From positions 994,501 to 1,058,500 of the forward strand of contig JAGTXZ010000002.1 in the NCBI GenBank assembly GCA_018398575.1: 64,000 bases of DNA. The letters are read 5' to 3'. The stretch is from Ampelomyces quisqualis (taxonomy: Eukaryota; Ascomycota; Dothideomycetes; Pleosporales; Phaeosphaeriaceae). The position numbers were made by a program, and so were the translations under genes. Positions 40,953-52,000 of the stretch are shown in pieces; positions within the stretch are counted from its first letter, which is position 1; the number at the start of each line of letters is the position of its first letter. Under the pieces are notes generated by a model. It was given only the letters and a program-made list of their open reading frames with translations, made no database searches and had not been told where the DNA came from.

Positions 40953-42353
40953 TCACTGTATCCCGAGACGATCGAAGTACTCATCGAAGCTTTCATCTTC
41001 CTCACGAACATAGCTCAAGCTCATTCGGATGCCATCTTCAGGATGGAGCTCACCCCACTCACGCACGATTGCTTCCGCCTCCCCAAGGTGCCAATCGCTG
41101 CAGATGCTAGACCGCAGGATATCGTACAAACGGCGTGCTAGGAAGGCTTCTGGAGCGAATGCGAAGCGCTTGTATTCCTCTGAAACATTGTCGAGAAACA
41201 CGCGCTGCAGCACCCGATCATCTTCCGCCGATGGCTGTATTTCAGCGTTCTTCTCGTTCTCAGCATCACCCCATGAGCCGTCATCCGGACGTTCGGGCAT
41301 CCATAGCCAGAATGGCGAGCGGAAAGCCATAAACTTCGGTGCAAAACAGGCATCGTCCCAGTCAACGATGCCTGTAATGTCGACTGTGGAGGGGCTGGCA
41401 ACCTCAGCGAGTATATTGTACTCTCGCAAGTCCGTGTGAACAAGAACACATGGCCCTTCAAGAAAGCCACGAGCCTCAAGGGATCTGCTAATTGCTTTGA
41501 AGCCGTCCCAAATTTCTTCAAAGAAAATGAATTCTGTCGCTTGATTATCGCGTAAAGCCTGACAAACTTCAAGCAGGTGGTCCACCGACTTTTGAGGAGT
41601 TGCTATAACAGCCTGAGCTTTATGAGGCAAGCCGATTTTGTTCACAATCACTTGTCTAGTGGCTGACGGTGTGAGGTTCTCAACAGCAATTTCACCCGGT
41701 GCACCTTCCACAGATGCAAGTTGTAAAACCAACTGAATGAATTGCTTTGAAACAGACTTCTTCTGCTCCAAGTTCAGATCTTCGAGAATATGCGAGATAG
41801 GCTGCCCGCGGATACGTCTTTGCACCATGTAAGGGCTTCCAAGGGCGTTCTCTGTAGACAAGTCATAGTGCACCACCTCAGGAGTTGGCAGCGATAACCG
41901 AGAATGGACCACGTTCAGTGTCGCAATTTGCTGATGAAGGTTGTCACTTTCTCCACGTGCCACACGGAGAATATAGGGTTCAGAAGTGCTAGGGCCAGGT
42001 TTACCCCATGCAGTACGCATAAGCTTTTGTAGCCAGCCAAAGCAATGTCGCACTTTGGTAGGGCAAATATTGATGCCAACCACGCGATTGGAAGAGCCAC
42101 CCTTCATGTGCTCGGTAATAACGTTTGCCGTGTCGCACTTGAAGCTTTTCGCTACAGCTTCTGCGACTTTGTGTCGGAAAGTCGCAAAGGGCTCGTGTTC
42201 GTAATGAATTGTGGAAGTCTCTGACTTTGAATCGTCCTCTTTGAGATGATCGGGTATTTCCGTGTTGGCCGTGATGTCATGATTTGTGATGGATAGGATA
42301 GATGTCGGGAAGGAGTTCGCCACGAGTTCGGAGACTTTTGCTTGCTCTGACAT
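40953..42353 (-). CDS. Aminoglycoside phosphotransferase (APH) family kinase-like protein
   Basis: Single exon, 466 aa starting at the ATG at 42353. The APH fold shows nucleotide-site and catalytic motifs: VVGINICPTKVRHCFG in the N-lobe region, YILRVARGESDNLHQQIATL, then SPYMVQRRIRGQPISHILED, the catalytic loop CVLVHTDLREYNIL (the family's H-x-D-x-x-x-x-N) and the metal-binding ITGIVDWDDACFAPK (D-W-D). The C-terminus is helical and acidic. Fungal members are numerous and are not known to confer drug resistance; small-molecule or homoserine/choline-like substrates are possible. No signal or membrane segment. Neighbouring genes are unrelated, so context does not suggest a pathway. Confidence 0.92.
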   Translation of the reverse strand: MSEQAKVSELVANSFPTSILSITNHDITANTEIPDHLKEDDSKSETSTIHYEHEPFATFRHKVAEAVAKSFKCDTANVITEHMKGGSSNRVVGINICPTKVRHCFGWLQKLMRTAWGKPGPSTSEPYILRVARGESDNLHQQIATLNVVHSRLSLPTPEVVHYDLSTENALGSPYMVQRRIRGQPISHILEDLNLEQKKSVSKQFIQLVLQLASVEGAPGEIAVENLTPSATRQVIVNKIGLPHKAQAVIATPQKSVDHLLEVCQALRDNQATEFIFFEEIWDGFKAISRSLEARGFLEGPCVLVHTDLREYNILAEVASPSTVDITGIVDWDDACFAPKFMAFRSPFWLWMPERPDDGSWGDAENEKNAEIQPSAEDDRVLQRVFLDNVSEEYKRFAFAPEAFLARRLYDILRSSICSDWHLGEAEAIVREWGELHPEDGIRMSLSYVREEDESFDEYFDRLGIQ

Positions 42354-42760
42354 TTTCTAAATTTCGTGCAAGAGTGTTTTGTGTGAAGGGGAACAAGCAG
42401 GAAGGAAATCGGCTTATTTATTGTAGTTGGCAGTAGCATTGTGCTTGTTCACAGTACGCTCTTTGTTTGTAGTGGACGCACAAATGTACCTACTTGGTTT
42501 GAGATGGCACAATGCTTTTATCTAGAGCAAACAACATTCATAGTTGGTAACTTCCTTTTGTTCCTTCAGAACACAATGCACGAGATCCCTCGCATAATCA
42601 CATACACTGTGAGGGGTACGACACATTTAATACTCGTTCATAATTCTCCTTCTTCTGGTCATACACACAACTACACAACAACGATCACAGCCATAATCAC
42701 AATCAGTGATACACTATCCTTCAACACAATTCATAACTAATCGAACAGATTCTAAACATC
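42354..42760. other. Divergent region between APH-like and Cys-rich genes
   Basis: About 410 nt of divergent promoter. The part next to the plus-strand gene is rich in ACA/ATAC repeats (about 42655-42745). No other feature recognised. Confidence 0.45.
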
Positions 42761-43075
42761 ATGCCACCTCGAGGTGTATCAGGGACTGTTCATCACTGCC
42801 CAGGCCGCGATGGCTGGGTTGCTGACATGAGCCCAGGTAACTGCGTCAAAATTAACCGAGGCGGTGTGAAGTTCTGTAACAAACACCAAATGCTATGTCG
42901 CAATGGATGTTCAATGCAGTTTCATATGAAAAGCCAGCAAGGCTGCACCTCTTGCCTCGGTCGGATGGCGGCTGAAGCGCGCCGTAAGCAATCTGCAGCT
43001 GCAAAGGCCAAGGAAGATTCTAAGAATAACGCACGCAATGAGTGGTACCATGAAACTAAAGGTCGGAAGAGATAG
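42761..43075 (+). CDS. Small Cys-rich basic protein
   Basis: Single exon, 104 aa, good start context (ACATCATGCC). Eight Cys and six His lie within the first 65 residues: HHCPGRDGW, then GNCVKINRGGVKFCNKHQML, CRNGCSMQFHMKSQQGC and TSCLG. The spacing with paired CxxxC/CxxC groups could bind zinc, but no known finger matches exactly. The tail is helical and charged (AAEARRKQSAAAKAKEDSKN), with basic clusters at the end (KGRKR). No signal peptide is visible, so it is probably nuclear or cytosolic. It is the last intact gene before the transposon nest, 470 bp away, and its composition is ordinary, with no RIP bias. No function is proposed. Confidence 0.65.
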   Translation: MPPRGVSGTVHHCPGRDGWVADMSPGNCVKINRGGVKFCNKHQMLCRNGCSMQFHMKSQQGCTSCLGRMAAEARRKQSAAAKAKEDSKNNARNEWYHETKGRKR

Positions 43076-43541
43076 AAGGTCGATCACTGATTTACCTGCA
43101 TTCATACTTACCATTCCAGAAGCGTTCTAGAGCTTTTGAAGAGTCAGCAGCTATGCGACCCACCATATCAGTGAGAAATTACTCTTGATATAGAACTTGT
43201 GCATATAACGTGCGTGGGCAGTTGTACAGGCATAGTCAGTCTGTAGGTGGCGTAGTTGAGCGATATCGTGCATACAGTGGTGTGATAACATAGATCACTG
43301 TCATCGAATATAACCATCTTGAACTCAAACAAAAAAAATCGTGCAAGCATGAGACAACGGGCATTAGAAATAACGTAGTCATTCAGGATCATGAGTTTCT
43401 GGGTGCGATCAGTTTCCACGTTTGGTACACAATGTCCTTCAAGTTCTTTTGCTGGAAGCATTTTCGCGTTGAGATGATCGACTATCGAAGTAAATCTACA
43501 TAGCGATACGAAATGTAAAAATATAGATCAACGTGCATCAC
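43076..43541. other. Gap between the last gene and the transposon nest
   Basis: Ordinary composition with no supported gene. The A+T-rich element begins abruptly at 43550 after the 8-bp target duplication. Confidence 0.5.
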
Positions 43542-43549
43542 TACGTGAT
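43542..43549. repeat. Left target-site duplication of outer transposon
   Basis: TACGTGAT directly before the left inverted terminal repeat. Matches 7 of 8 bases of the right copy at 61474-61481 (TACGTAAT); the difference is a G to A transition. Confidence 0.75.
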
Positions 43550-43570
43550 CAGACTCCGCAACAAACAAAT
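43550..43570 (+). repeat. Left terminal inverted repeat
   Basis: First 21 bases, starting CAGACTCCGCAACAAACAAA, are identical to the inverted right end at 61453-61473. Immediately inside lie repeated AAATCAAAT motifs. Confidence 0.85.
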
Positions 43571-43602
43571 CAAATCAAATATAGGTACCTATATTTGATT
43601 TG
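43571..43602. repeat. 32-bp perfect palindrome near the left end
   Basis: Two 16-base arms are perfectly complementary around a GGTACC centre (arms carry CAAATCAAATATA). Related palindromes with ATTTGATTT sequence lie near the right end at about 61380-61450. Such subterminal repeats are often transposase-binding sites. Confidence 0.75.
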
Positions 43603-44861
43603 TTTGGTAAAATAGGCAGCTAGGCTATATTTAATTTGTTTGTTTAGTGTTTTAGAGTTATATATTTAGTTATTTAACAAATATTTAGTATATAAAGTCT
43701 TAGCGCTCTATTTTTAGTGTTTTAATTAGCTAGCGGCTGCCAGACGCCTTACGCGTTGCTCTAATCATCCTCTACCTAGTTTTATATGCTATATTTGCGT
43801 ATAATATTATTATTAGTAATATTGTTATTGCTGTTGTTGTTGCTGTAACGCTTGTAAGTGTAACTAGCTTAGGTCTATAAGCGTATAAGCTAGAAGGCAG
43901 CAAGCAGCTTACTGCTAATAGTACAGCGTTTTAGCTTAAGTAAATTACTAAGCTTACTAAATAGTTACTTGTAATTACAACTTAATGCTAGGATTATTAG
44001 TATATTAATTGCAAAACAGCTTAATTAAAGGTATTTTAAAGCTATTGTAATCTAATATTAGACAGCGTTGCTATTAGTCTAATACGTTACAGTACTCTAG
44101 CTTAGCTTATTTTTACGCTAGCAATTATACTTATTACTGCTATTGCGTACTATATAATTACGCTACGCAGTAAAGGCTTTAATTACGTTGTTTACTGCAC
44201 TAGTATAAAGTAGTTGCAGTAGAGGAGTTACTAGCGCCTTCTTGTATAACCTCTATAACTCTTAAAACTTAGTGTTTGCAGCGCGTATCTACCTATCTTT
44301 GTATTTTTATAAGTTCTTATAGTAGTATTTATAGTATAGGTAGAGGCAGGTAGCAGTGTAGTATATTAGTAAGTTGTTAAGCTAGCAGTAATACTTGTTA
44401 GCCTTTGCTTAGGTGTTATAAATATTAATATAAAGATAATTTACGCATAGATATTAGCAGTTAACAACGCAGTTAACACGTAAAACAGGTGTAATACTTG
44501 CCTTTAAGTGCCTCCTTATGTGCGTTAAACATAACATTAGTATATAGCTTAGCTAGCTTTTTAAGCTAATTAAGTAGATACTTAAATATAGGCAGAACCT
44601 TATAAATAGCTCTAAAGTTACTGCTATGTTGCTTGCTACGTTCTTCTAGCTGTTTTATAGTAGTTTTAAGTAGTTTAAGGCATTGTTAATACTTAGTAAT
44701 AACTGCCTAATCTGCTACCTAAAGCCTACCTAATCTTATCTATGCTAGAGCGTTACTTTAAGTGCTACGCTGCTTCTTATAAGCAACGCAGCTTACGTGC
44801 TTCTTAATATAAAGATTAAAGCTACTCTTAAGATAGGTTGCCTACTTAAGAGCGCTATAGT

Positions 44862-45054
44862 TGTAAGAGGTAGACTCTAAGAGTAGGTGCTAGGAAATAA
44901 AGATATAAATTTGTGTTCTATTCTAATTGCTACCTAAAGGGTTTTTATAGTCTAGAGGATTTTAGTGTTCTAGTCTAGAGCGTTTTTAGTGTTCTAGTTT
45001 AGAAAGCTAAGGTTTTTCTGTAACTAAGAACTAACTAGGCAGCAGCCTATTACA
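44862..45054 (-). repeat. 3' LTR of outer gypsy element
   Basis: 193 bp with TGTAAG...TTACA ends on the plus strand. Matches the right copy over its length apart from transitions and one missing 24-bp unit. Confidence 0.85.
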
Positions 45055-48000
45055 TAATCTTTCTACTCTAGTGCTAGGTACGCTTAGACCTACGCAACTA
45101 TTAAAATAAAAATTACTTTACTTAGATCTATTATTCTATACTCTTACTTCTCTTTTTAGGTAGTACTATATACTATACTAGCCTTGCCTTTTACACACTT
45201 GCTTACGCATTACCTCTCTTATTAACCTATATATCTTCTACGCCTGTGCTGCTATTTGTAAAGATGCTAAGTCTACGCACTTCTTATAGTTTTCTAGCTA
45301 AGCGTTGTACTGCTAACTCCTCTATTATAAGTTTTATATTTAAAGCGCTAAGCTAGGTCTAGGCATATTACTAACTAGTAATAGAATAGACTAGATATTA
45401 TTATTAAAGCTAAGCTTAACTTACTATATTATTTAGGCTGCGCTATTACTTAGCTTAAAGGTAACAAGTCTAAGTGCAAGATTACTTATAGTAAGAGCAC
45501 TTACTCTTAGTGTAAGAACGCTTATATTACGTATAGGCCTATAAGTTAACTACTATATTCTCTTACTTTTCTAGTTAATTCTAATTGCTTTTTAGATTAA
45601 TAATTACCTTAAGATTATAGTTATTTTACTTTGTAACGCGCTTACTTACAATCCTAAGGTTAAGTAGCTGTTAACGTAGCATACAATTACTAGTCTCTAG
45701 TCTAACTTTGTTAACAAGCTTAGAGCTGCTTAAGTAAAGTCTTGCAGTAGTAACAAGTCTAGCTACTAGAGTCTAACGCGTAAGGTTAACAAGGTTAATG
45801 TCCTAGTAGACATCTACTAGCTCCTTTAGTAGCTCTTTGTTAAGCAGGACACTATTATTTATAAGCTTAATAATATTAGCGCTAGCGTACAGTAGCTCTA
45901 CACTAATGTAAGTTCTTTCTAATTTATTTCTCTTCTGTTAGGGTTTGTTTTCCTAAGGCGTTATATACATTCTACTAACATTTAATTAAGCTAAAGAGTA
46001 TAACATATAGATCTTTAGTGTAGGCTTTTAGGTTTCTTACGTTAGCAACGCCCTTTACACTACTAACAGGCTACTCTATTACCTTAATATAATAGAGTCT
46101 AATATCTGCAAAAAGCCTACATATAACGCAAAGGTATAGGCTAAAACTAATTATTTAGTAATAGTAACTATTGCGCTCTCTAACAGTAGAGAGGTAGGCT
46201 CTAGTGTATAGTGTCCTTGCTGTAGTTTCTGTATAGCGCTTATAGGCAATTTCTATAGTAATAGACTTTCTATTATAGTCTCTACTTTTGTTCTATTACT
46301 AAGCCTAGACTCTATAAAACTAGTCTTATATTTCTTAATACTACTTATATATTAGAATAGATATTGCGCTCTATGTCTTAGGCTTATAGGCTCTTATAGC
46401 TCTACTTCTATTGCAAACGTTATTATTCTTGCTAGTTCTTGTAGTCTAGCGCAGTTTAAGTATTAGAATTCTATACTTCTTCTTTAGGTTTTCTTAGACC
46501 TTCTAAAGATTTATGTTACGCTGTGTCTTAACTAACTATTACCTAGCTTAAGTAGCTAGATCTTTAAAGTTAATTTAGGCTCTTCCTCTTATATTCTTTA
46601 GCTATTAATCTGTTAACGCTAAGCTTCTAGACTCTTTTCTCTCTATTTCTAGGTTATTTTAGGTAGTTAGTAGGACTGTTGCATTAGTTCTTAGGTATTA
46701 GTATTTAGGTTCCTTATATCTAGTTCCTAGAGACAGTTAACTGCTAGTTATATCCCTGCTATTAACTAGTTAGAGCAGTTGCAAGTTAGCTAATAGAATA
46801 GATATAAGCATCTTCTTCCTTCTCTACCTTCTACTAAAGCTTCTAGTCTTAGGCTCTGTCTATTGCAGTATCTTTGCATTCCCTCTATTAGTTACTCTCT
46901 AGCGTTAGGTATTGTTCTAAACGTAACTAAGTGTGCTACTACATTATTTCTTATACCTTAGGTTCTTCTTATACTTGTTCTAAGTTTATCCTCTTTCTCT
47001 TAATCTTTCCTGTGTATAACGCTATTATCTGTTTCTATACTTATTATGCGTACCTGTAATTTCTTTCCTTCTCTTTTTCTCCTCTAATATACTTTTTATT
47101 TAGTAGTTAGAAAGAGCAGGCGCTCTACTAACAACCTATCTAAGTCTTATTCTGTTTTAGTTTTGTCTAGCTATTTAGTAAGGGCTAAGGTGTTAGCAAC
47201 ATTTACTTATAGTTCTTATATTAGTTCTGTATATCTTACCTATTTTATAAGGTACTACAGTTATATACTTTGCCCTTTCTTCTTCTACTATTCTGTAAGA
47301 ATATAGTTAACAAAGAACTTATTATTAGTTATATCTTTATTCTTTATTATTGCTTCTAGTTGCTAGTTATTAGACTCTTAGTGTAGGAGTAGATTACCTG
47401 TATTAAGCTAGAGGCAGTTAACGTAGAACCTTAGGTGCACTCTAGGAAGTACGCTTAGCTCTACAACGTGTAGAGAGATAACTTTTATAACTATATATTT
47501 CTTATTTTTCTAATCTAGCTTCTTTAAAGGTCTTTTGTTAGATATAGAGTAACTGTACTAGAGCTATACTTTGTCTCCTATACAGAGTTTTAGAGCTTTC
47601 TATCTGTAATAATTAGCCTAGCGTTCCTGTTCTTATTATACTTCTACTATTTTTGCTTATACGTAGTCTATTATTTCTTTTATCTTAGTTACTATTACTT
47701 TAGCAGTAGCCTTTTTATTGTTACTAGACTAGTGCTAGTTTTCTATAGTTTATTCTAGGTCTAACTAAATAGAGTCTGTGTTGTACCTGTACTAGAGAAA
47801 GAATAGGCTAACGCCTATAGACGCTATATTTTATCTAGCTATTACAATTTGCGCTAGTAGGTATAGAGTAGCCTAGTTTAACTAGTCCTAGTTTACAAAA
47901 GCCCTTAAGTAGGCTTCTACTATACTATTTATTTGTTCTGTAGTACTATCTGTCTAGAGGTAGTATGCTGTTAAGACTCTTCTTTATATTCTAAGCTTAT

Positions 48001-48796
48001 TACAGAGTAAAGACTAGAATTTGCTTACAAATTATAACCCTCTGTTAGACACTATAGCGTCTAGAAGCTAGTAGTACGCAACTACCTGTTTAATAAATAC
48101 CTTAACTATAGTAGAGACTTCTAGATCTAGAATAGGCATAAGCACTGCGTTTTTACTTAGCTAGTTAGTAACTACTATAAGGTGTAATATTCTATAGCTT
48201 AGCAGAAGGCCTATAATAAAGTCTACTAATAATTTTTTCTATATTTAGACTAAGAGTAGAAGTAGGCGTAGCAGTCCTTATTTAAGTTTCCTCTAGAGCT
48301 TTGTCCTGCTATATACTACGCAGTTCTAAATAAATTGCTAGATGCTTAAGAATATTCTAGGCTAAAAGTAGTCTTTTACTAATATTGCGTATATGTTTTC
48401 TCTGCCTAGGTGCCTAGTAATTAGAAAGTTATATACTTTTAAGATAATATGCGTTTACAAGTTTACGCATTCTAGCACCTATTTGCGCTTTCTATAGAGT
48501 AGGCGTTCTAAGTTGTCTAAGCTACACTCTGCTAGAAAAACTTTTAGGCTTAGATACAGAGGGAATTTTTGCTGTCCTATTCTAACAGCGTTAACTGCTA
48601 ATTAGTAGGCTTTATTTATACAGACAGCCTGTTCTTATAATTTCTTAATAGTAGGCTCTGTTAGTCTTTTAAAGCGTTTGTTTATATAAGAACTTTGCCT
48701 AGGCGTAGTCTTGCATAGTACTACAGTTCTTTTAGTAGTATCTAGAGCGTCTCTTGCTACAGAAGGCTTCCTAGCACTTTAGTTATAGGTAACGTT
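45055..48796 (-). pseudogene. Outer gypsy, integrase half
   Basis: Interrupted minus-strand coding part between the left LTR and the inner element. Stops occur throughout. The clearest patch is 48000-48160, with MPILDLEVSTI, KVFIKQVVAYY and VSNRGL-FVSKF, a match to Ty3/gypsy integrase core with Asp to Asn changes. No open frame survives. Confidence 0.7.
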
Positions 48797-49096
48797 TGTA
48801 ATAAGTATATGCAAACACATGTTATATCTGATACCTTATAAAGGCTTAATAATAGATTATGTAAAGAGCTAGCAGATTAGAACTAATAGCGCTCTAATAG
48901 CGCTCTAACTTAGCTTCTACGCCTACTATAAATATAAGCCTATAGCATTAGATAGAGGACAAGTTTCTCTTATCCTTTTGTACAAGACCTATAGGTATAT
49001 AGCTAATCTAGAATCTCTAATATAATACGCACTCTTATATGCCTCTAATACGTATCTAATTTAATCCTAATAGCTGTACCTACTTACGTTGTTACA
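48797..49096 (+). repeat. 5' LTR of inner gypsy element
   Basis: 300 bp, TGTAATAAG...TTGTTACA. The partner at 55420-55719 has the same length; differences are mainly C/T and G/A. Confidence 0.9.
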
Positions 49097-52000
49097 TTAC
49101 AAGAGAAACTTTATCCTACTAGTAATAGCATTTAGATAATATTACAATTTACTTTTAAAAAGATTGCGTTAAAACGTCTAGAACCCTATCTAAATTAGAT
49201 CTGTTTGCAACCTTAAATCTATTAAACACAGTTAGAATTCCTTAGATCTCCTAATAGCCAAAGCCTTTAGGTTTAGATCTTCTTATTAACATACAGTTAG
49301 GATTACTTTAGTAAAAGTTGCGTTTAGCGCTATAATAGAAACTTAGAGACTATTAATAACCTAGGAGTATTAGAGGCAACGCTAATAACTTCCCCTAAAG
49401 AACTAACTCTAAGAGCCTTCTCTTAAGACAACTCTATATCAACTGTAACAACTTAGTAACAGAGTGCTAAAGTAAAAAAGACAGACACTAAAAAACCTCT
49501 TTAGCCTAAAGCTAGACCTATACCTCTACCTAATCTTACTCTTGCCTAAATAGAGGTTAATTAATTATAACAAGAACTAAAACAGGCGTTAGCAGAGATT
49601 AATTCCCTTAAGAAAAGACTAACTTAGTTAATAGGACTAGATAAGCCTTTGCTTACTACTAAAACCCTCTAGAACCTCTCTATACCCTACTATTTATCTA
49701 ACAGCTCTACATCTAAGTACTTATATTACTATAAAGGCTCTTACTAACTCTAACAATTTAAGAAAACGCCTAATATAGACGATCTTAGTAATAGAAAAGA
49801 TCCTACTTTTTGCTAATAGTAGGCCTTTATCTAGGATTGACTTAAAATTAACTTAGATTACTATTAGACTAAAAGACAACGTATAGCCTTAGTATAGGGC
49901 TACACTATAAGATTAGCTAAGGGCTATTTTAAGCTATAATATTTATTAGATACTAATTAAAAGCAATTCTAGAACGCTAAGTAAATAATTAAGCTACTTA
50001 AGTCTTACTTTATTATAAGTAACAAGGTAGCTAAAAGCTGTATAGCGTTTAATTATTTGCAGATAATAAAGGAGAAAACGTTCTCCTTGTTTAAAGCTAG
50101 GTTTCTAAGTTTTGCAGTTAAGGGACAAGTACCTCCTTTAGAGTAGTTTTACTACTTATTAACAAAAATTACGCTAGGACTACAAGTCCTTAACCTAGGA
50201 TTTAGGCACTAATAGAAGAACTTATTTAATTAGATAGTAGAACACCTTACTGCCTATAATATAAAGTAGAAGAATAATCCTAACCTAAGCATATTACTAG
50301 CTACTACTAAATTCCTAATTAGGCAGGCTCTACAAACTAACTTAGAGCTAAATTAGACTACTACCTCTAGCGCCCTAATACATTCTGCGCCAGCCTATTA
50401 ATCTATTATAGTGCGCCTTCCTACAAAGACTTCTAAGCTAGAATAATAGAAGACTTCTAGTAGTTATTACAATTACAGTAAGCTAGAACACTACTCTAGT
50501 AACTGCACAAAACCTTATATGCGTTAGATTAAAGCTGTAAAAGTAGATAAGTTTAAAGATGCTTAAGAGTAACTTAACTAGAAAGTGTATTATACAAGAA
50601 ACAGAAGCGCCTAGAAGAATACTCTTCTCTAGGCCTAAGCTGTTATAATCTATTCTACTTTAACCTCTCTTATTTATTTTGCAGTCTCTATTTCCTTATA
50701 CCTACGCTTCTCTATAACTAAGGTATTAGTTTACGCCTTAACACTCTTATTAACACTAGTGCTTAAAGTTTCCTATTTTTAAATTTACAAATTGTTTTAT
50801 CTGTTTCTAAAGCTTTATATTAACTTATTTAGAAGCTTCTCTTTTAGGTTTAGGTGCGTAGCTTTAAAGATTAGATTACTTCTTTAGTTACTTAATATAT
50901 TTAACTACACTTAAATATTAATAGCTAAAAGATTTTAAATTATCTATTTCTAATCTTTAATCTTAGGTCTTAGGATTATATACTTAGCTTCTAATAGTTA
51001 AGACAATTTAAGATTCAATTAGACATAGATAGGTTATAGTTTATTTAGCTATCTAAGTACCCCTATTTATACAATTCTTTACCCCCTATTCTTACTGTTT
51101 TATATTAAGCTATAGTGCTAGCTACTATCTATCTTAATGTGTAACAACGTAACGCCTTATAGGAGAAAGAAGACTATTATATCTAAAACAGTTTTTACTG
51201 TTATTCTTTTTCTTCTATTTATTGTCTTAAAGGATGCTTAAAGCTCCTATTAGCCTAAAAATTCTTAGAGATTTCTTATACCCTAACTAAGCAACCCTAC
51301 TTAGAGTCTAAACCTATTCTAACTACCTGCATTACTTTTATTTCTACTAATGCATTCTACTTTATTATAAAAAAGCCCTAAAACAAGTTCTTTACAACTA
51401 GCCTATATAAGATTAACAGGATTCTTGCCTCTAAGAACAACGCAGCTAATTAATGCTAATTAGATAAGCAATTACCTACTTGTTACTCCTAGTATTAGGA
51501 TATATTTAGCAAGTTAGCAGCCAATTAATTGCCTCTTTATTGTCTATACAATTATAAGATTATTCTTAAAGAACTATTACTAAATGCGTTTAGTCCCTTA
51601 TATAAGCAAAATTAGGAGAAGCTTAAAGCTACTAAGGCCTACGTCTAGAAACACCTTTAGAAAGGTTTTATTAAGGCTAGCCAAAGTTCTTTTACTTTAC
51701 CTATCTTTTATATACGTAAACTAAATAGAGATATACGCATCTATATAGACTACTAGAAGATTAACGCCCTTACGCGCAAGGACGTCTATCTAATTTTTTG
51801 CATTAATAAGCTGCTATCCTGTTCCTCTAAAGCTAAGATCTTTACTAAGTTTAATATTAGGGCCGCCTTTAACAAAATTTGTATAGATCTTAACTCTAAA
51901 GAGTATACTACTTTCTAGACCTGTTATAGTACTTATAAGTATAAGGTGCTCTGTTTTAGCTTATATAATAGACTAGCTATATATTAGCGCTACATAAACA

